A stretch of 64,000 nucleotides of DNA from the NCBI RefSeq assembly GCF_900091575.1, contig NZ_FMCR01000006.1, positions 1 to 64,000 on the forward strand, written 5' to 3'. This document shows, piece by piece, positions 24,846-33,488 of the stretch (the first letter of the stretch is position 1; every line of letters begins with the position of its first letter). The stretch is from Micromonospora saelicesensis (lineage in GTDB: Bacteria > Actinomycetota > Actinomycetes > Mycobacteriales > Micromonosporaceae). The translations under genes were made by a program, and so were the position numbers. The notes beneath the pieces were generated by a model. The model had not been told where the DNA came from, ran no database searches, and saw only the letters and a program-made list of their open reading frames with translations.

Positions 24846-25966
24846 GCTGCGCCACCTTCCGTTCGCGACTGCGGGGCTCGCAAACCCGGCTCACTCCTCG
24901 CGCTCACAGCCTGCTCCTTGTCGGCCAGGTCGAGTGCCACGTCCACGATCATGTCCTCCTGGCCGCCCACCATCCGGCGGCGGCCCAGCTCGACCAGGAT
25001 CGACCGGACGTCCACGCCGTACTTGGTGGAGGCCCGCTCGGCGTGCCGCAGGAAGCTGGAGTAGACCCCGGCGTACCCAAGGGAGAGCGTCTCCCGGTCC
25101 ACCTGGACCGGCCGGTCCTGCAGCGGGCGGACGATGTCGTCGGCGGCGTCCATCAGCGCGAACACGTCGCAGCCGTGCTTCCAGCCGTGCAGCTCGGCGA
25201 CCGCGACGAAGACCTCCAGCGGGGCGTTGCCGGCGCCCGCGCCCATGCCCGCGAGGGAGGCGTCGACGCGGACGGTCCGGCCGTGCACCGCGTCGGGGCC
25301 GACCGGCGCGGACCCGGTGACCCGGCCGTGCTCGACGGCGAGCACGCTGTTGGCCACCCCGAGCGACAGGTTGTGGTGGGCGTGGATGCCGATCTGCGTC
25401 TCCGGGGCGAGGACCTGCCGGTACGCGTCGACACGCTGCGCCACGTCGGACATCAGCAGCCGGCCGCCCGAGTCGGTGACGTAGACGCAGTGCGCCCCGT
25501 ACGACTCCATGAGCTTGGCCTGCCCGGCGAGCCCGGCCGCATCGAACATGTGCGACATCATCAGGAACCCGGCCACGTCCATGCCGTTCTCCCGGGCCCA
25601 GGAGATGTGCTGGGCGGAGATGTCCGCCTCCGTGCAGTGGGTGGCGATCCGGACGCTGGTCACCCCGAGCGCCTTCGCGGCCTTCAGGTCGGCGATCGTG
25701 CCGATGCCCGGCAGCAGCAGGGTGGTCAGTTTCGCAGTGGTCAGCACCTCGGCCGCCGCCGAGATCCACTCCGCGTCGCTGGCGGCGCCGTGGCCGTAGT
25801 TGACGCTGGATCCGGCGAGACCGTCGCCGTGCGCCACCTCGATGGCGGCCACCCCGGCGGCGTCCAACGCGGCGGCGATGGTGCGTACGTGGTCGACTGT
25901 GTACTGGTGGGCGATGGCGTGCATGCCGTCGCGCAGTGTCACGTCCTGGATGTACAGCTCGGTCAT
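24842..25966 (-). CDS. dmpG: 4-hydroxy-2-oxovalerate aldolase
   Basis: 374 residues. The N-terminal TIM barrel opens with QDVTLRDGMHA (catalytic Arg and metal Asp), and the metal-binding GIHAHHNLSLG is present. The C-terminal DRETLSLGYAGVYSSFL region builds the channel to the dehydrogenase partner. It cleaves 4-hydroxy-2-oxovalerate to pyruvate and acetaldehyde, and the acetaldehyde is passed directly to the next protein. The last 25 residues (SARSEPGLRAPQSRTEG and onward) extend past the usual end. ATGA overlaps link it to both neighbours. Confidence 0.95.
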   Translation of the reverse strand: MTELYIQDVTLRDGMHAIAHQYTVDHVRTIAAALDAAGVAAIEVAHGDGLAGSSVNYGHGAASDAEWISAAAEVLTTAKLTTLLLPGIGTIADLKAAKALGVTSVRIATHCTEADISAQHISWARENGMDVAGFLMMSHMFDAAGLAGQAKLMESYGAHCVYVTDSGGRLLMSDVAQRVDAYRQVLAPETQIGIHAHHNLSLGVANSVLAVEHGRVTGSAPVGPDAVHGRTVRVDASLAGMGAGAGNAPLEVFVAVAELHGWKHGCDVFALMDAADDIVRPLQDRPVQVDRETLSLGYAGVYSSFLRHAERASTKYGVDVRSILVELGRRRMVGGQEDMIVDVALDLADKEQAVSARSEPGLRAPQSRTEGGAA

Positions 25967-26895
25967 GGCGCGGCCACCTCCGAAGAACGCAGGGCGACCA
26001 GCCGCTCCGCGGTGCGCAGCGCGGCGGAGGTCATGATGTCCAGGTTCCCGGCGTACGCGGGCAGGTAGTGCCCGGCGCCGGAGACCTCCAGGAAGACCGA
26101 CACCTGAAGAGCGGTGAGCCGCCGCCCGAGCGTCGGCAGGTACGCCTCGACCCGGTCGAACTGCACGTCCTGCTTGAGCCGGTAGCCGGGGACGTACTCC
26201 TGCACGGCCGCCACCATCTCGGCGACCGAGGCGGCGATGGCGTCGGTGTCGGCGTCGGCGTCCGGGCAGAGGCAGTAGACGGTGTCGCGCATCAGCAGCG
26301 GCGGGTCCGCCGGGTTCAGCACGATGATCGCCTTGCCCCGCTCGGCCCCGCCCACCACCTCGATGGCCCGGGCCGTGGTCTCGGTGAACTCGTCGATGTT
26401 GGCCCGGGTGCCCGGCCCGGCGGACTTCGACGCGATCGACGCGACGATCTCCCCGTACGCCACCGGGGTGACGCGGCGTACCGCGGCGACGATCGGCACT
26501 GTCGCCTGCCCGCCGCAGGTCACCATGTTGACGTTGGGCTGGTGCAGGTGCTCGTCGAGGTTGACCGGCGGCACCACGTACGGGCCGAGCGCGGCCGGGG
26601 TCAGGTCGACCACGGTGCGGCCGAGGGCGCGCAACACCTCGTCGTGGCGTCGGTGCGCGCCGGCCGAGGTGGCGTCGAACACCAGCTCGACGTCGGCGAA
26701 CTCGGGCATCGCCACGAGCCCGTCCACCCCGTCGGCGGTGGTGGCGACGCCGAGCCGGCGAGCGCGCGCCAGGCCGTCGGAGGCCGGGTCGATGCCGGCC
26801 ATCGCCACCATGCGCAGGCTCTCGCTGAGCCGTAACACCTTGATCATCAGATCGGTACCGATGTTGCCGGAACCGAGCACCGCCACACCGGTCAC
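25963..26895 (-). CDS. mhpF: Acetaldehyde dehydrogenase (acylating)
   Basis: 310 residues. The NAD-binding GSGNIGTDLMIK motif lies at the N-terminus and the catalytic cysteine is C127 (NMVTCGGQAT). It converts acetaldehyde and CoA to acetyl-CoA and forms a channelling complex with the aldolase encoded by the overlapping downstream gene. It closes the pathway into central metabolism. GTG start overlapping the upstream stop. Confidence 0.95.
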   Translation of the reverse strand: MTGVAVLGSGNIGTDLMIKVLRLSESLRMVAMAGIDPASDGLARARRLGVATTADGVDGLVAMPEFADVELVFDATSAGAHRRHDEVLRALGRTVVDLTPAALGPYVVPPVNLDEHLHQPNVNMVTCGGQATVPIVAAVRRVTPVAYGEIVASIASKSAGPGTRANIDEFTETTARAIEVVGGAERGKAIIVLNPADPPLLMRDTVYCLCPDADADTDAIAASVAEMVAAVQEYVPGYRLKQDVQFDRVEAYLPTLGRRLTALQVSVFLEVSGAGHYLPAYAGNLDIMTSAALRTAERLVALRSSEVAAP

Positions 26896-27689
26896 TGGTT
26901 GTCTCCCTTGCTGAAACTCGTGCGAACCGAGCCCAGTCCGGAGATCCGGGCCTCGTACGCGGCACCCGGGGTGACCGGCACCATCGGACCGAGCGCCCCG
27001 GAGAGCACCACGTCTCCGGCGCGCAGCGGATCGCCGGCGCGGGCCAGGGTGCCGGCCAACCACTGCAGGGCGTGCAGCGGGTTGCCCAGGCAGGCGGCGC
27101 CCGCGCCCACCGAGACCGGCTCGCCGGCGTGCTCCAGCACCATTCCGCACAGTCGCAGGTCCACGTCGGCGAGCCGGCGCGGCGTGGTGCCGAGCACGAA
27201 GAGCCCGCTGGAGGCGTTGTCGGCGACGGTGTCCACGATGGAGATGTCCCAGGCGGCGATCCGGGAGTCGACGATCTCGATCGCTGGCAGCACGTGGTCG
27301 ACCGCGCGGATCAGGTCGACAGTGGTGAGCTGCGGGTTCGGGAGATCCTTGTCGAGCACGAAGGCGATCTCCGCCTCCACGCGGGGCTGGAGCAGCCGGT
27401 CGATGGGCACCTCGACCCCGTCACCGACCGCCATGGCGTCGGTCAGCATGCCGAAGTCCGGCTGGAACACCCCGAAGGTCTCCTGCACGGCCCGGGAGGT
27501 CAACCCGATCTTCGCGCCGACCCGGCGTTCGCCACGGCCCTGCCAGGCCCGCGCCTGGAGTTGCTGCACCCGGTACGCGGCCTCGACGTCGCCCTCCGGC
27601 AGCAGCCGGCCCCGAAGCGGCGCGCACGGCTTGCCGGTGCTGCGGGCGTCGGCCAACTCCCGGTTGGCGGCCTCGATGTCAGCTTCCAT
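26892..27689 (-). CDS. dmpE: 2-hydroxypenta-2,4-dienoate hydratase (2-keto-4-pentenoate hydratase)
   Basis: 265 residues. KIGLTSRAVQ, QPDFGMLTDAM and PRVEAEIAFVL follow DmpE/MhpD. It adds water to the dienoate to give 4-hydroxy-2-oxovalerate. Two starts are possible: a GTG at 27713 that would overlap the upstream stop (VSRSEGAG), and the ATG at 27689 with GAGGGAG five bases before it; the latter is used here. It is a diverged paralogue of the decarboxylase at 24072-24845, as in other meta pathways. Confidence 0.9.
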   Translation of the reverse strand: MEADIEAANRELADARSTGKPCAPLRGRLLPEGDVEAAYRVQQLQARAWQGRGERRVGAKIGLTSRAVQETFGVFQPDFGMLTDAMAVGDGVEVPIDRLLQPRVEAEIAFVLDKDLPNPQLTTVDLIRAVDHVLPAIEIVDSRIAAWDISIVDTVADNASSGLFVLGTTPRRLADVDLRLCGMVLEHAGEPVSVGAGAACLGNPLHALQWLAGTLARAGDPLRAGDVVLSGALGPMVPVTPGAAYEARISGLGSVRTSFSKGDNQ

Positions 27690-27709
27690 GCCCGCTCCCT
27701 CGCTACGGC

Positions 27710-29218
27710 TCACGACAGGTCCACGCAGACGTTTGTGAGTTCGGAGTAGAAGTTCAGCGAGTGCACGCCGCCCTCGCGACCGATCCCGGACGCCTTCACC
27801 CCGCCGAACGGGGTACGCAGGTCACGCAGGAACCAGGTGTTGACCCAGACGATGCCGGCGTCGAGTCGGGCGCCGGCCCGGTGCGCGACGCCCACGTCCC
27901 GGGTCCACACGGTCGCCGCCAGGCCGTACTCGGTGCCGTTGGCGAAGGCGTACGCCTCGTCCTCGGTGTCGAACGGCGCGACGTGCACCACCGGGCCGAA
28001 GATCTCCTCGCGGTTGGTGCGGGCGTCCGGGCCGAGCCCGGTGAGCACCGTCGGCTGCACGTACGACCCGCCGTCGCGGGTGTCGCCGAAGGTGGGCGTG
28101 CCGCCACCGGTGAGCACCTCGGCGCCCTCCGAGCGGGCCAGCTCGTACGCGCCGAGCACCTTCGCCCGGTGCTGGTGGGAGATCAGCGGCATGGTGGCGG
28201 TGGCCTCGTCGGTCGGCCAGCCGTACGCCAGCTCGCCGGCCCGCTTCGCCAGCCGGGCGGTGAACTCCTCGAACACCGGGCGCTGCACGTAGATGCGCTC
28301 GGTGCAGAGGCACACCTGCCCACCGTTGGTGAAGCTGGACCGCACCGAGCCGGCCACCGCGGCGTCCAGGTCGGCGTCGGCGAAGACCAGGCCGGCGTTC
28401 TTGCCGCCGAGTTCGAAGCTCACCGCCTTCACCCCGTCGGCGGCGGCCCGCATGATCGCGCCGCCGGTGGCCGACTCGCCGGTGAAGGTGATCGCGTCGA
28501 CGCCCGGGTGACGGGTGAGGAACTCGCCCGCCGAGTCCGGCCCGAAACCGTGCACCAGGTTGAACACCCCGGCCGGTACGCCGGCGGCGGCCATCACCTC
28601 GGCGAGCACCGTCGCCGAGGCGGGAGTCTCCTCGCTGGGCTTGACCACGACGGCGTTGCCGCAGGCCAGCGCCGGAGCCACCTTCCAGGTGAGCAGCAGC
28701 AGCGGCAGGTTCCACGGCACGATGACCGCGACCACGCCGACCGGCTTGCGCAGCGCGTAGTTGAGTGCCCGGCCGCCGGTCGGGGTGACAGTCGTGAACG
28801 ACTCGGTGGGGGCGGTCGCCACGATCTCCGCGAACGCCCGGAAGTTCGCGGCGCCGCGCGGAATGTCCAGGGTGCGGGCCTGGGCGATGGACTTGCCGGT
28901 GTCGGCGACCTCGGCGGTGACCAGGTCGTCGAAACGGCGCTCCAGCTCGTCGGCGACGCGGCGCAGCACCTCGGCGCGCTCGCGCTCCCCCATCCGGCCC
29001 CACGGCCCCCGCAGTGCCGCCCGGGCGGCGGCCACCGCGTCGTCGACAGTGGACTGCGATGCCTCGTCCACCTCGAAGACCTGCTCCCCGGTGACCGGGC
29101 TGGCCTTGGCGAACGTACTAGCGCCGTCGACGAACTCGCCGGCGACGAAGTTGCGCAACCGCTGCGGGCCACTCGGCGCGTGGCCGGCCATCAGCCGCGG
29201 ATCCCAGTTGCCGGTCAT
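27710..29218 (-). CDS. 2-aminomuconate semialdehyde / 2-hydroxymuconate semialdehyde dehydrogenase
   Basis: 502 residues, an aldehyde dehydrogenase. The NAD fold has IVPWNLPLLL and FTGES; the general base is Glu in FELGGKN; the nucleophile is C303 (GQVCLC). In this setting it oxidises 2-aminomuconate semialdehyde, from ACMSD, to 2-aminomuconate (the NbaE/AmnC step). The family also includes DmpC/XylG, which act on the hydroxy analogue, so the exact substrate is inferred from the operon. ATGA overlap with kmo upstream. Confidence 0.9.
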   Translation of the reverse strand: MTGNWDPRLMAGHAPSGPQRLRNFVAGEFVDGASTFAKASPVTGEQVFEVDEASQSTVDDAVAAARAALRGPWGRMGERERAEVLRRVADELERRFDDLVTAEVADTGKSIAQARTLDIPRGAANFRAFAEIVATAPTESFTTVTPTGGRALNYALRKPVGVVAVIVPWNLPLLLLTWKVAPALACGNAVVVKPSEETPASATVLAEVMAAAGVPAGVFNLVHGFGPDSAGEFLTRHPGVDAITFTGESATGGAIMRAAADGVKAVSFELGGKNAGLVFADADLDAAVAGSVRSSFTNGGQVCLCTERIYVQRPVFEEFTARLAKRAGELAYGWPTDEATATMPLISHQHRAKVLGAYELARSEGAEVLTGGGTPTFGDTRDGGSYVQPTVLTGLGPDARTNREEIFGPVVHVAPFDTEDEAYAFANGTEYGLAATVWTRDVGVAHRAGARLDAGIVWVNTWFLRDLRTPFGGVKASGIGREGGVHSLNFYSELTNVCVDLS

Positions 29219-30552
29219 GCCCGCCTCCCTCGGCTCAGTGCCGCACCGATCGCGCCGACCAGCAGCAGCGCGGCCCCACCGACGACCGCCCCGAGCACCC
29301 GGTGCTGTCGGCGTACCCGGCGGCGAACCTCCGCGTACGGGGTGGTGGAGAACGACACCAGCTCGTACTGGGAAACGTACCGGCCGGGCAGTGCCCGTTC
29401 CAGTGCGTGCTCCACCCGCCGCCGGGTCTGGAACACCGGGGAGGCGACCTTGTCCCGCATCTCCACGAAGTTGGTCAGCGCCATCGTCGCGATGGCCTCG
29501 GCGTTCTCCTGTCGGCGCCGCTGGAACAGCGGCAGCGCCGCCAACCAGTCGTCGGCGCACTCGTCCAGGCAGCGGTCCAGTTCCACCACGTCCTCGAAGG
29601 CGCAGTTGGCGCCCTGGCCGTAGAACGGCACGATGGCGTGCGCCGCGTCGCCGAGCAGGCCGACCTTCCCGTTGACCTGCCACGGGGTGCAGCGCACAGT
29701 GCCGAGTACGCCCACCGGGTTGTGCTGGTAGTCGTCGACCAGGTTCGGGGCCAGCGGGACCACGTCCGGGTAGTGCTCGGTGAAGTGCCGTTCGATCTCC
29801 GCCGGGCTGGTCAGCGAGGCGAAGCTGCCGGCACCGTCGTTGGGCCAGAACAGCGTGCAGGTGAAGGAGCGGTCCGGGTTCGGCAGCGCGATCATCATCG
29901 AGGTGCCGCGCGGCCAGATGTGCAGCGCGTCCTCCTCCAGGGCGAAGTCCCCGCCCAGCGGCGGAATCGTCAGCTCCTTGTAGCCGTAGTCGAGGAAGTC
30001 CACGCTCTCGTCCAGCAGCCCGTACGCCAGCAGTTGCCCGCGCACCGCGGAGCCGGCGCCGTCGGCACCCAGCACGACCGACGCCTTCGCCGCGACCGGG
30101 CCCTGCGGGGTCTCGAAGCTCAGGGCGCCGTCGGTCGGGTCGAGCCCGACCAGCCGGTGGTCGAAGACGACCCGCACGCCCGGCAGCGCGGCGGCCTCGT
30201 CCAGCAGGGCGTTGTTCAGCGCACCCCGGCTGATCGAGTTGATCGCCCGGTCGCCGGCCGCGCTGTACGACTGGAACTGCTGCTCGCCCTCGACCGGGTG
30301 GATCATCCGGCCGCGCATCGGCAGCGCGTCGGTCATCACCTGCTCGGCCAGCCCGATGCGGCGCAACGCGTCCAGGCCGCGCTCGGAGAGCGCCAGGTTG
30401 ATCGAGCGACCGCGTTCGGCGGTGCCGGCGCGCGGGTCGGAGCGGCGCTCGTAGAGGGCCACCGGGTAGCCACGCCGGGCCAGGAAGCAGGCCGCCAGAC
30501 AGCCGGCCAGCCCGGCACCGATGATCGCGATCTCGTCGCGCCGCGCGGTCAT
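29215..30552 (-). CDS. kmo: Kynurenine 3-monooxygenase with C-terminal membrane helix
   Basis: 445 residues. FAD-binding GAGLAG (12-17), the DG motif GADGAGSAVR and the GDAAHAIVPFYGQGAN motif identify a class A flavin monooxygenase; GRSINLALSERG is typical of KMO. It hydroxylates kynurenine to 3-hydroxykynurenine using NADPH and O2. The C-terminus carries a hydrophobic stretch at about 419-439 (VLGAVVGGAALLLVGAIGAA) followed by RGRR, predicting a tail anchor as in the eukaryotic mitochondrial enzyme. ATGA overlap with kynU. Confidence 0.93.
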   Translation of the reverse strand: MTARRDEIAIIGAGLAGCLAACFLARRGYPVALYERRSDPRAGTAERGRSINLALSERGLDALRRIGLAEQVMTDALPMRGRMIHPVEGEQQFQSYSAAGDRAINSISRGALNNALLDEAAALPGVRVVFDHRLVGLDPTDGALSFETPQGPVAAKASVVLGADGAGSAVRGQLLAYGLLDESVDFLDYGYKELTIPPLGGDFALEEDALHIWPRGTSMMIALPNPDRSFTCTLFWPNDGAGSFASLTSPAEIERHFTEHYPDVVPLAPNLVDDYQHNPVGVLGTVRCTPWQVNGKVGLLGDAAHAIVPFYGQGANCAFEDVVELDRCLDECADDWLAALPLFQRRRQENAEAIATMALTNFVEMRDKVASPVFQTRRRVEHALERALPGRYVSQYELVSFSTTPYAEVRRRVRRQHRVLGAVVGGAALLLVGAIGAALSRGRRA

Positions 30553-31856
30553 GAGGTCGCCCCCACCGTCGCCGCGAGCGCGGCGGCGGCACGCCAGCAG
30601 TCGAGGTACGTGGAGTACAGCGGCACCGGGGCGAACCGCACGACGTCGGGTTCGCGGGCGTCGGCGATGACCCCGTGCTCGTACCGTAGGCGTTTGGTCA
30701 GCTCGTTGGCGCTGCCGGAACCGATGCGCACGGAGAGCTGGCAGCCCCGACGGGCCGGGTCGCGCGGGGTGACCACCCGCAGCGGCCGGCCGACGGTCAC
30801 CTCGTCGAGCAGTGACTCCAGCCAGCCGGTGAGGCGCTGGCTGCGCTCGCGCAGCGCGGTCATCCCCACCGCGTCGAACAGCTCCAGCGATGTACGCACC
30901 GGACCCATCGCGAAGATGGGCGGGTTGGAGATCTGCCAGGCCTCCACAGTGGCCGGTGGCCGGGACACCGGCGTCATCTCGAACCGGGTGGCCGCCGCGG
31001 TGCTCCACCATCCCTCGAACCGGGGCAGGTTCTCGTCGCCGAGGTGCCGCTCGTGCACGAAGACGCCCGCCAGCGCACCCGGGCCGGAGTTCAGGTACTT
31101 GTAGGAGCACCACGCGGCGAAGTCGACGTCCCAGTCGTGCAGGGCCAGCGGCACGTTGCCGACCGCGTGGGCCAGGTCCCAACCGACCACCGCGCCGGCG
31201 GCCCGGCCGGCAGCCGTGATCGCCGGGATGTCCAGCAGCTCACCGGTGAGGTAGTTGACCCCGCCGAGCAGCAGCAGCGCCACCCGGTCGCCCTCGGCGG
31301 CCAGGTAGTCGGTCACGTCCTCGGTGCGCAGGGCGTCCTCACCCGCGCGCGGACGCAACCGGACCACTGTGTCGTCCGGGTCCAGGCCGTGAAACCGGGC
31401 CTGGCTGCGCACGGCGTAGCTGTCCGAGGGGAACGCAGCGTCCTCGATGACGATGCGGGTGCGCGCGCCGGCCGGTCGGTAGAAACTCACCATCAGCAGG
31501 TGCAGGTTGACAGTGAGCGAGTTCATCACCACGGCCTCCGCGGGCCGGGCGCCGACCAGTCGCGCGGCCGGCCCGGTCAACAACTCGTGGTACGGCAGCC
31601 AGGGGCGCTCCGCCTCCAGGTGCCCCTCCACGCCGAGCCGCCCCCACGCGTCCAGGTCGGCCAGCAGTTCGTCGCGGGTGGCCCGAGGTTGCAGGCCGAG
31701 CGAGTTGCCGGCCAGGTACGCCGACTCGGGGTGGTCGCCGCCGTCGGCCGGCGGCACGTGGAACAGGTGCCGGTGACCGGGGTCGGCCTCGTCACGGCGA
31801 TGCGCTTCCGCTTCGCCAGCGGCGAGGCCCAGCGGCTCGGCTTGAGGGGTCGTCAT
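30549..31856 (-). CDS. kynU: Kynureninase
   Basis: 435 residues, PLP-dependent. The N-terminal AYLAGNSLGLQP motif, WDLAHAVGN, and the PLP lysine K253 in CSYKYLNSGPG are the family landmarks. It cleaves 3-hydroxykynurenine to 3-hydroxyanthranilate and alanine, or kynurenine to anthranilate. It starts 19 bp after the kynA stop and overlaps kmo by four bases. The first 25 residues are variable and charged; the ATG at 31856 is the most upstream reasonable start. Confidence 0.95.
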   Translation of the reverse strand: MTTPQAEPLGLAAGEAEAHRRDEADPGHRHLFHVPPADGGDHPESAYLAGNSLGLQPRATRDELLADLDAWGRLGVEGHLEAERPWLPYHELLTGPAARLVGARPAEAVVMNSLTVNLHLLMVSFYRPAGARTRIVIEDAAFPSDSYAVRSQARFHGLDPDDTVVRLRPRAGEDALRTEDVTDYLAAEGDRVALLLLGGVNYLTGELLDIPAITAAGRAAGAVVGWDLAHAVGNVPLALHDWDVDFAAWCSYKYLNSGPGALAGVFVHERHLGDENLPRFEGWWSTAAATRFEMTPVSRPPATVEAWQISNPPIFAMGPVRTSLELFDAVGMTALRERSQRLTGWLESLLDEVTVGRPLRVVTPRDPARRGCQLSVRIGSGSANELTKRLRYEHGVIADAREPDVVRFAPVPLYSTYLDCWRAAAALAATVGATS

Positions 31857-31875
31857 TGCTCTTCTCGCTCTCCGG

Positions 31876-32781
31876 TCACATCGCGGTGCGGGCTGACCAC
31901 AGCTCCGGGAAGACCACCCGGGCCATGCTGCGCTGCAACCACGCCAGGCCGGCGGAGCCTCCGCTGCCGACCTTGGCACCCATCGTCCGCTGCACCGCCT
32001 TGACGTGGTTCCAGCGCCAGTCGCCGAACTCCTCGGCGACAGCGCTCAGCGCCTCGCCGAGCAGCCGCAGGTGATTGTCCGGGCTGGCGTCGTCGTAGAT
32101 CCGCACCCAGGCCGCCTCGACCAACGGGTGCGGGTCGTGTTCGACTGCCACGTCCCGGTCGAGCAGGTCGGCGGGGAGGTCGAAGCCGCGCCGGGCGAGC
32201 AGCGCGAGCACATCGTCCCAGAGACTCGGGGTGGCCAGCGCGGCGCTCAGCTCGGCGTGCACCTCGGCCTGCCGGCGGAACGGGCGGATCAGCGTCGGGT
32301 CGCGCAGCCCGAGCAGGAACTCCAACTGCCGGTACATCGCCGACTGGAAGCCGGAGGCCTCACCGAGCAGATTGCGGAACCGGTTGAAGTCGGCCGGGCT
32401 CATCCAGCGCAGGCCCTGCCAGGCGGCGTTGAGCCCCTCCAGGTGCAGCTTGGCTCGGCCCAGCGGGGCCAACGCCTCCCAGATCTGGTCGGCGCGGATC
32501 AGCCGCTGGGTCTCCCGCAGCTCGTGGCAGGTCAGCCCGAAGTACAGCTCCATGATCTGGCTGACCATCAGGAAGGACATCTCGCCCGGGTCGCTGCTGA
32601 GCGGGTGCTGCATCTTGTGCAGGGCGCTGGCCTGCACGTACGCGTCGTACGGCACCATGTCGGCGAACTCCAGCGTCGGCTCACCACCGGTGCGCTCCGC
32701 CTGCGCGGCGCGCTGCCCGGGGGTCACCGGTTGCACCGTGGCACGGCGGTTCGGCGCCCGCCGCTCCGTCTGATCCACCAT
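31876..32781 (-). CDS. kynA: Tryptophan 2,3-dioxygenase
   Basis: 301 residues of the heme TDO family. MSFLMVSQIMELYFGL and the WMSPADFNRFRNLLGEASGFQS substrate-binding region are hallmarks, and WRWNHVKAVQRTMG carries the proximal heme His. It opens the indole ring of tryptophan to N-formylkynurenine, the first step of the operon. The ATG at 32781 (MVDQTERR) is preferred because GGAGGGAGACGAG precedes it; an ATG 36 bp further up is an alternative. First gene of a roughly 12-kb leftward operon, divergent from an Lrp-type regulator. Confidence 0.95.
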   Translation of the reverse strand: MVDQTERRAPNRRATVQPVTPGQRAAQAERTGGEPTLEFADMVPYDAYVQASALHKMQHPLSSDPGEMSFLMVSQIMELYFGLTCHELRETQRLIRADQIWEALAPLGRAKLHLEGLNAAWQGLRWMSPADFNRFRNLLGEASGFQSAMYRQLEFLLGLRDPTLIRPFRRQAEVHAELSAALATPSLWDDVLALLARRGFDLPADLLDRDVAVEHDPHPLVEAAWVRIYDDASPDNHLRLLGEALSAVAEEFGDWRWNHVKAVQRTMGAKVGSGGSAGLAWLQRSMARVVFPELWSARTAM

Positions 32782-32926
32782 CTCGTCTCCCTCCCCCGGA
32801 CTTGCCGACGTCATGATCTCGCGGTCGGATCGGCCTGCGGAATGCCGAATCAACGGCTCTCGGTCCCTTCACCTGGCAAACCAAAGGCAACTAGGCGAAG
32901 TCGGTTCACGAAAGTAAGGTCTGAGC
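32782..32926. promoter_or_regulatory. Divergent promoter region between kynA and the Lrp-type regulator
   Basis: 145 bp that must hold both promoters. Two GGCAA repeats lie 11 bp apart at 32875-32879 and 32886-32890, with a related GGCGAA at 32894-32899. In-phase repeats of that sort are often bound by Lrp/AsnC proteins. No convincing -35/-10 pair is seen. For the regulator, AAGGT at 32916-32920 may be its ribosome binding site. Confidence 0.4.
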
Positions 32927-33391
32927 GTGGACGACATGGACTGGGCGCTGCTGCGCGAGTTGCAGGCCGACGCGCGGCTCTCCTTCAGCGAGTTGTCCCG
33001 CCGGGTGCACCTGTCCCCACCGTCGGTCGCGGAGCGGGTGCGCCGGCTGGAGGAGGCCGGGATCATCACCGGCTACCACGCCCACGTCGACCTGAGCCGC
33101 GCCGGCCGTACCGTGGTCGCGCTGATCCGGATGTCCTGCTACGGCGCGCGGTGCATCCTGCACGACCCGGCGGTGGCCGACTGGCCGGAGATCCTGGAGA
33201 TCCACCGGATCACCGGGGACGCGTGCAGCGTGCTGAAGGTGGCGGCCGGCTCGATCGGCGCGTTCGAGGGGGTCATCGACCGTCTCGCCCCGTACGGCCA
33301 ACCGTCGAGCACGATGGTCCTCTCCTCCCCGCTGAACTGGCACCCCGTCACCCCCCTCCCCGCCACCGGCCCCATCCCCCGCCCCCGCTGA
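32927..33391 (+). CDS. Lrp/AsnC family transcriptional regulator, probable regulator of the kynurenine operon
   Basis: 154 residues. An N-terminal winged helix-turn-helix (about 1-50, LSFSELSRRVHLSPPSVAER) is followed by a ligand-sensing RAM domain (about 65-140). The start is a GTG, VDDMDWALLREL. Its location, head to head with kynA, and the known use of Lrp-type KynR to control kyn genes in Pseudomonas suggest that it senses tryptophan or kynurenine and controls this operon. The C-terminus is Pro-rich and unlikely to be structured. Confidence 0.88.
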   Translation: MDDMDWALLRELQADARLSFSELSRRVHLSPPSVAERVRRLEEAGIITGYHAHVDLSRAGRTVVALIRMSCYGARCILHDPAVADWPEILEIHRITGDACSVLKVAAGSIGAFEGVIDRLAPYGQPSSTMVLSSPLNWHPVTPLPATGPIPRPR

Positions 33392-33488
33392 CCCCGCCCA
33401 CAGTGCGGGTTTGCCCCCGCGCCAACGGGAAAGCAGCCGGCGTGCCCAGGGGAGGGTTCCGGCGGTCGTCGCCGGTTGGGGGGAAATC

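Noticed and set aside
20201..32781. The kynurenine operon as part of an antibiotic biosynthetic cluster
   Set aside because: Kynurenine and 3-hydroxyanthranilate feed several natural products, but no NRPS, PKS or tailoring genes are near, and the downstream meta-cleavage genes point to catabolism.
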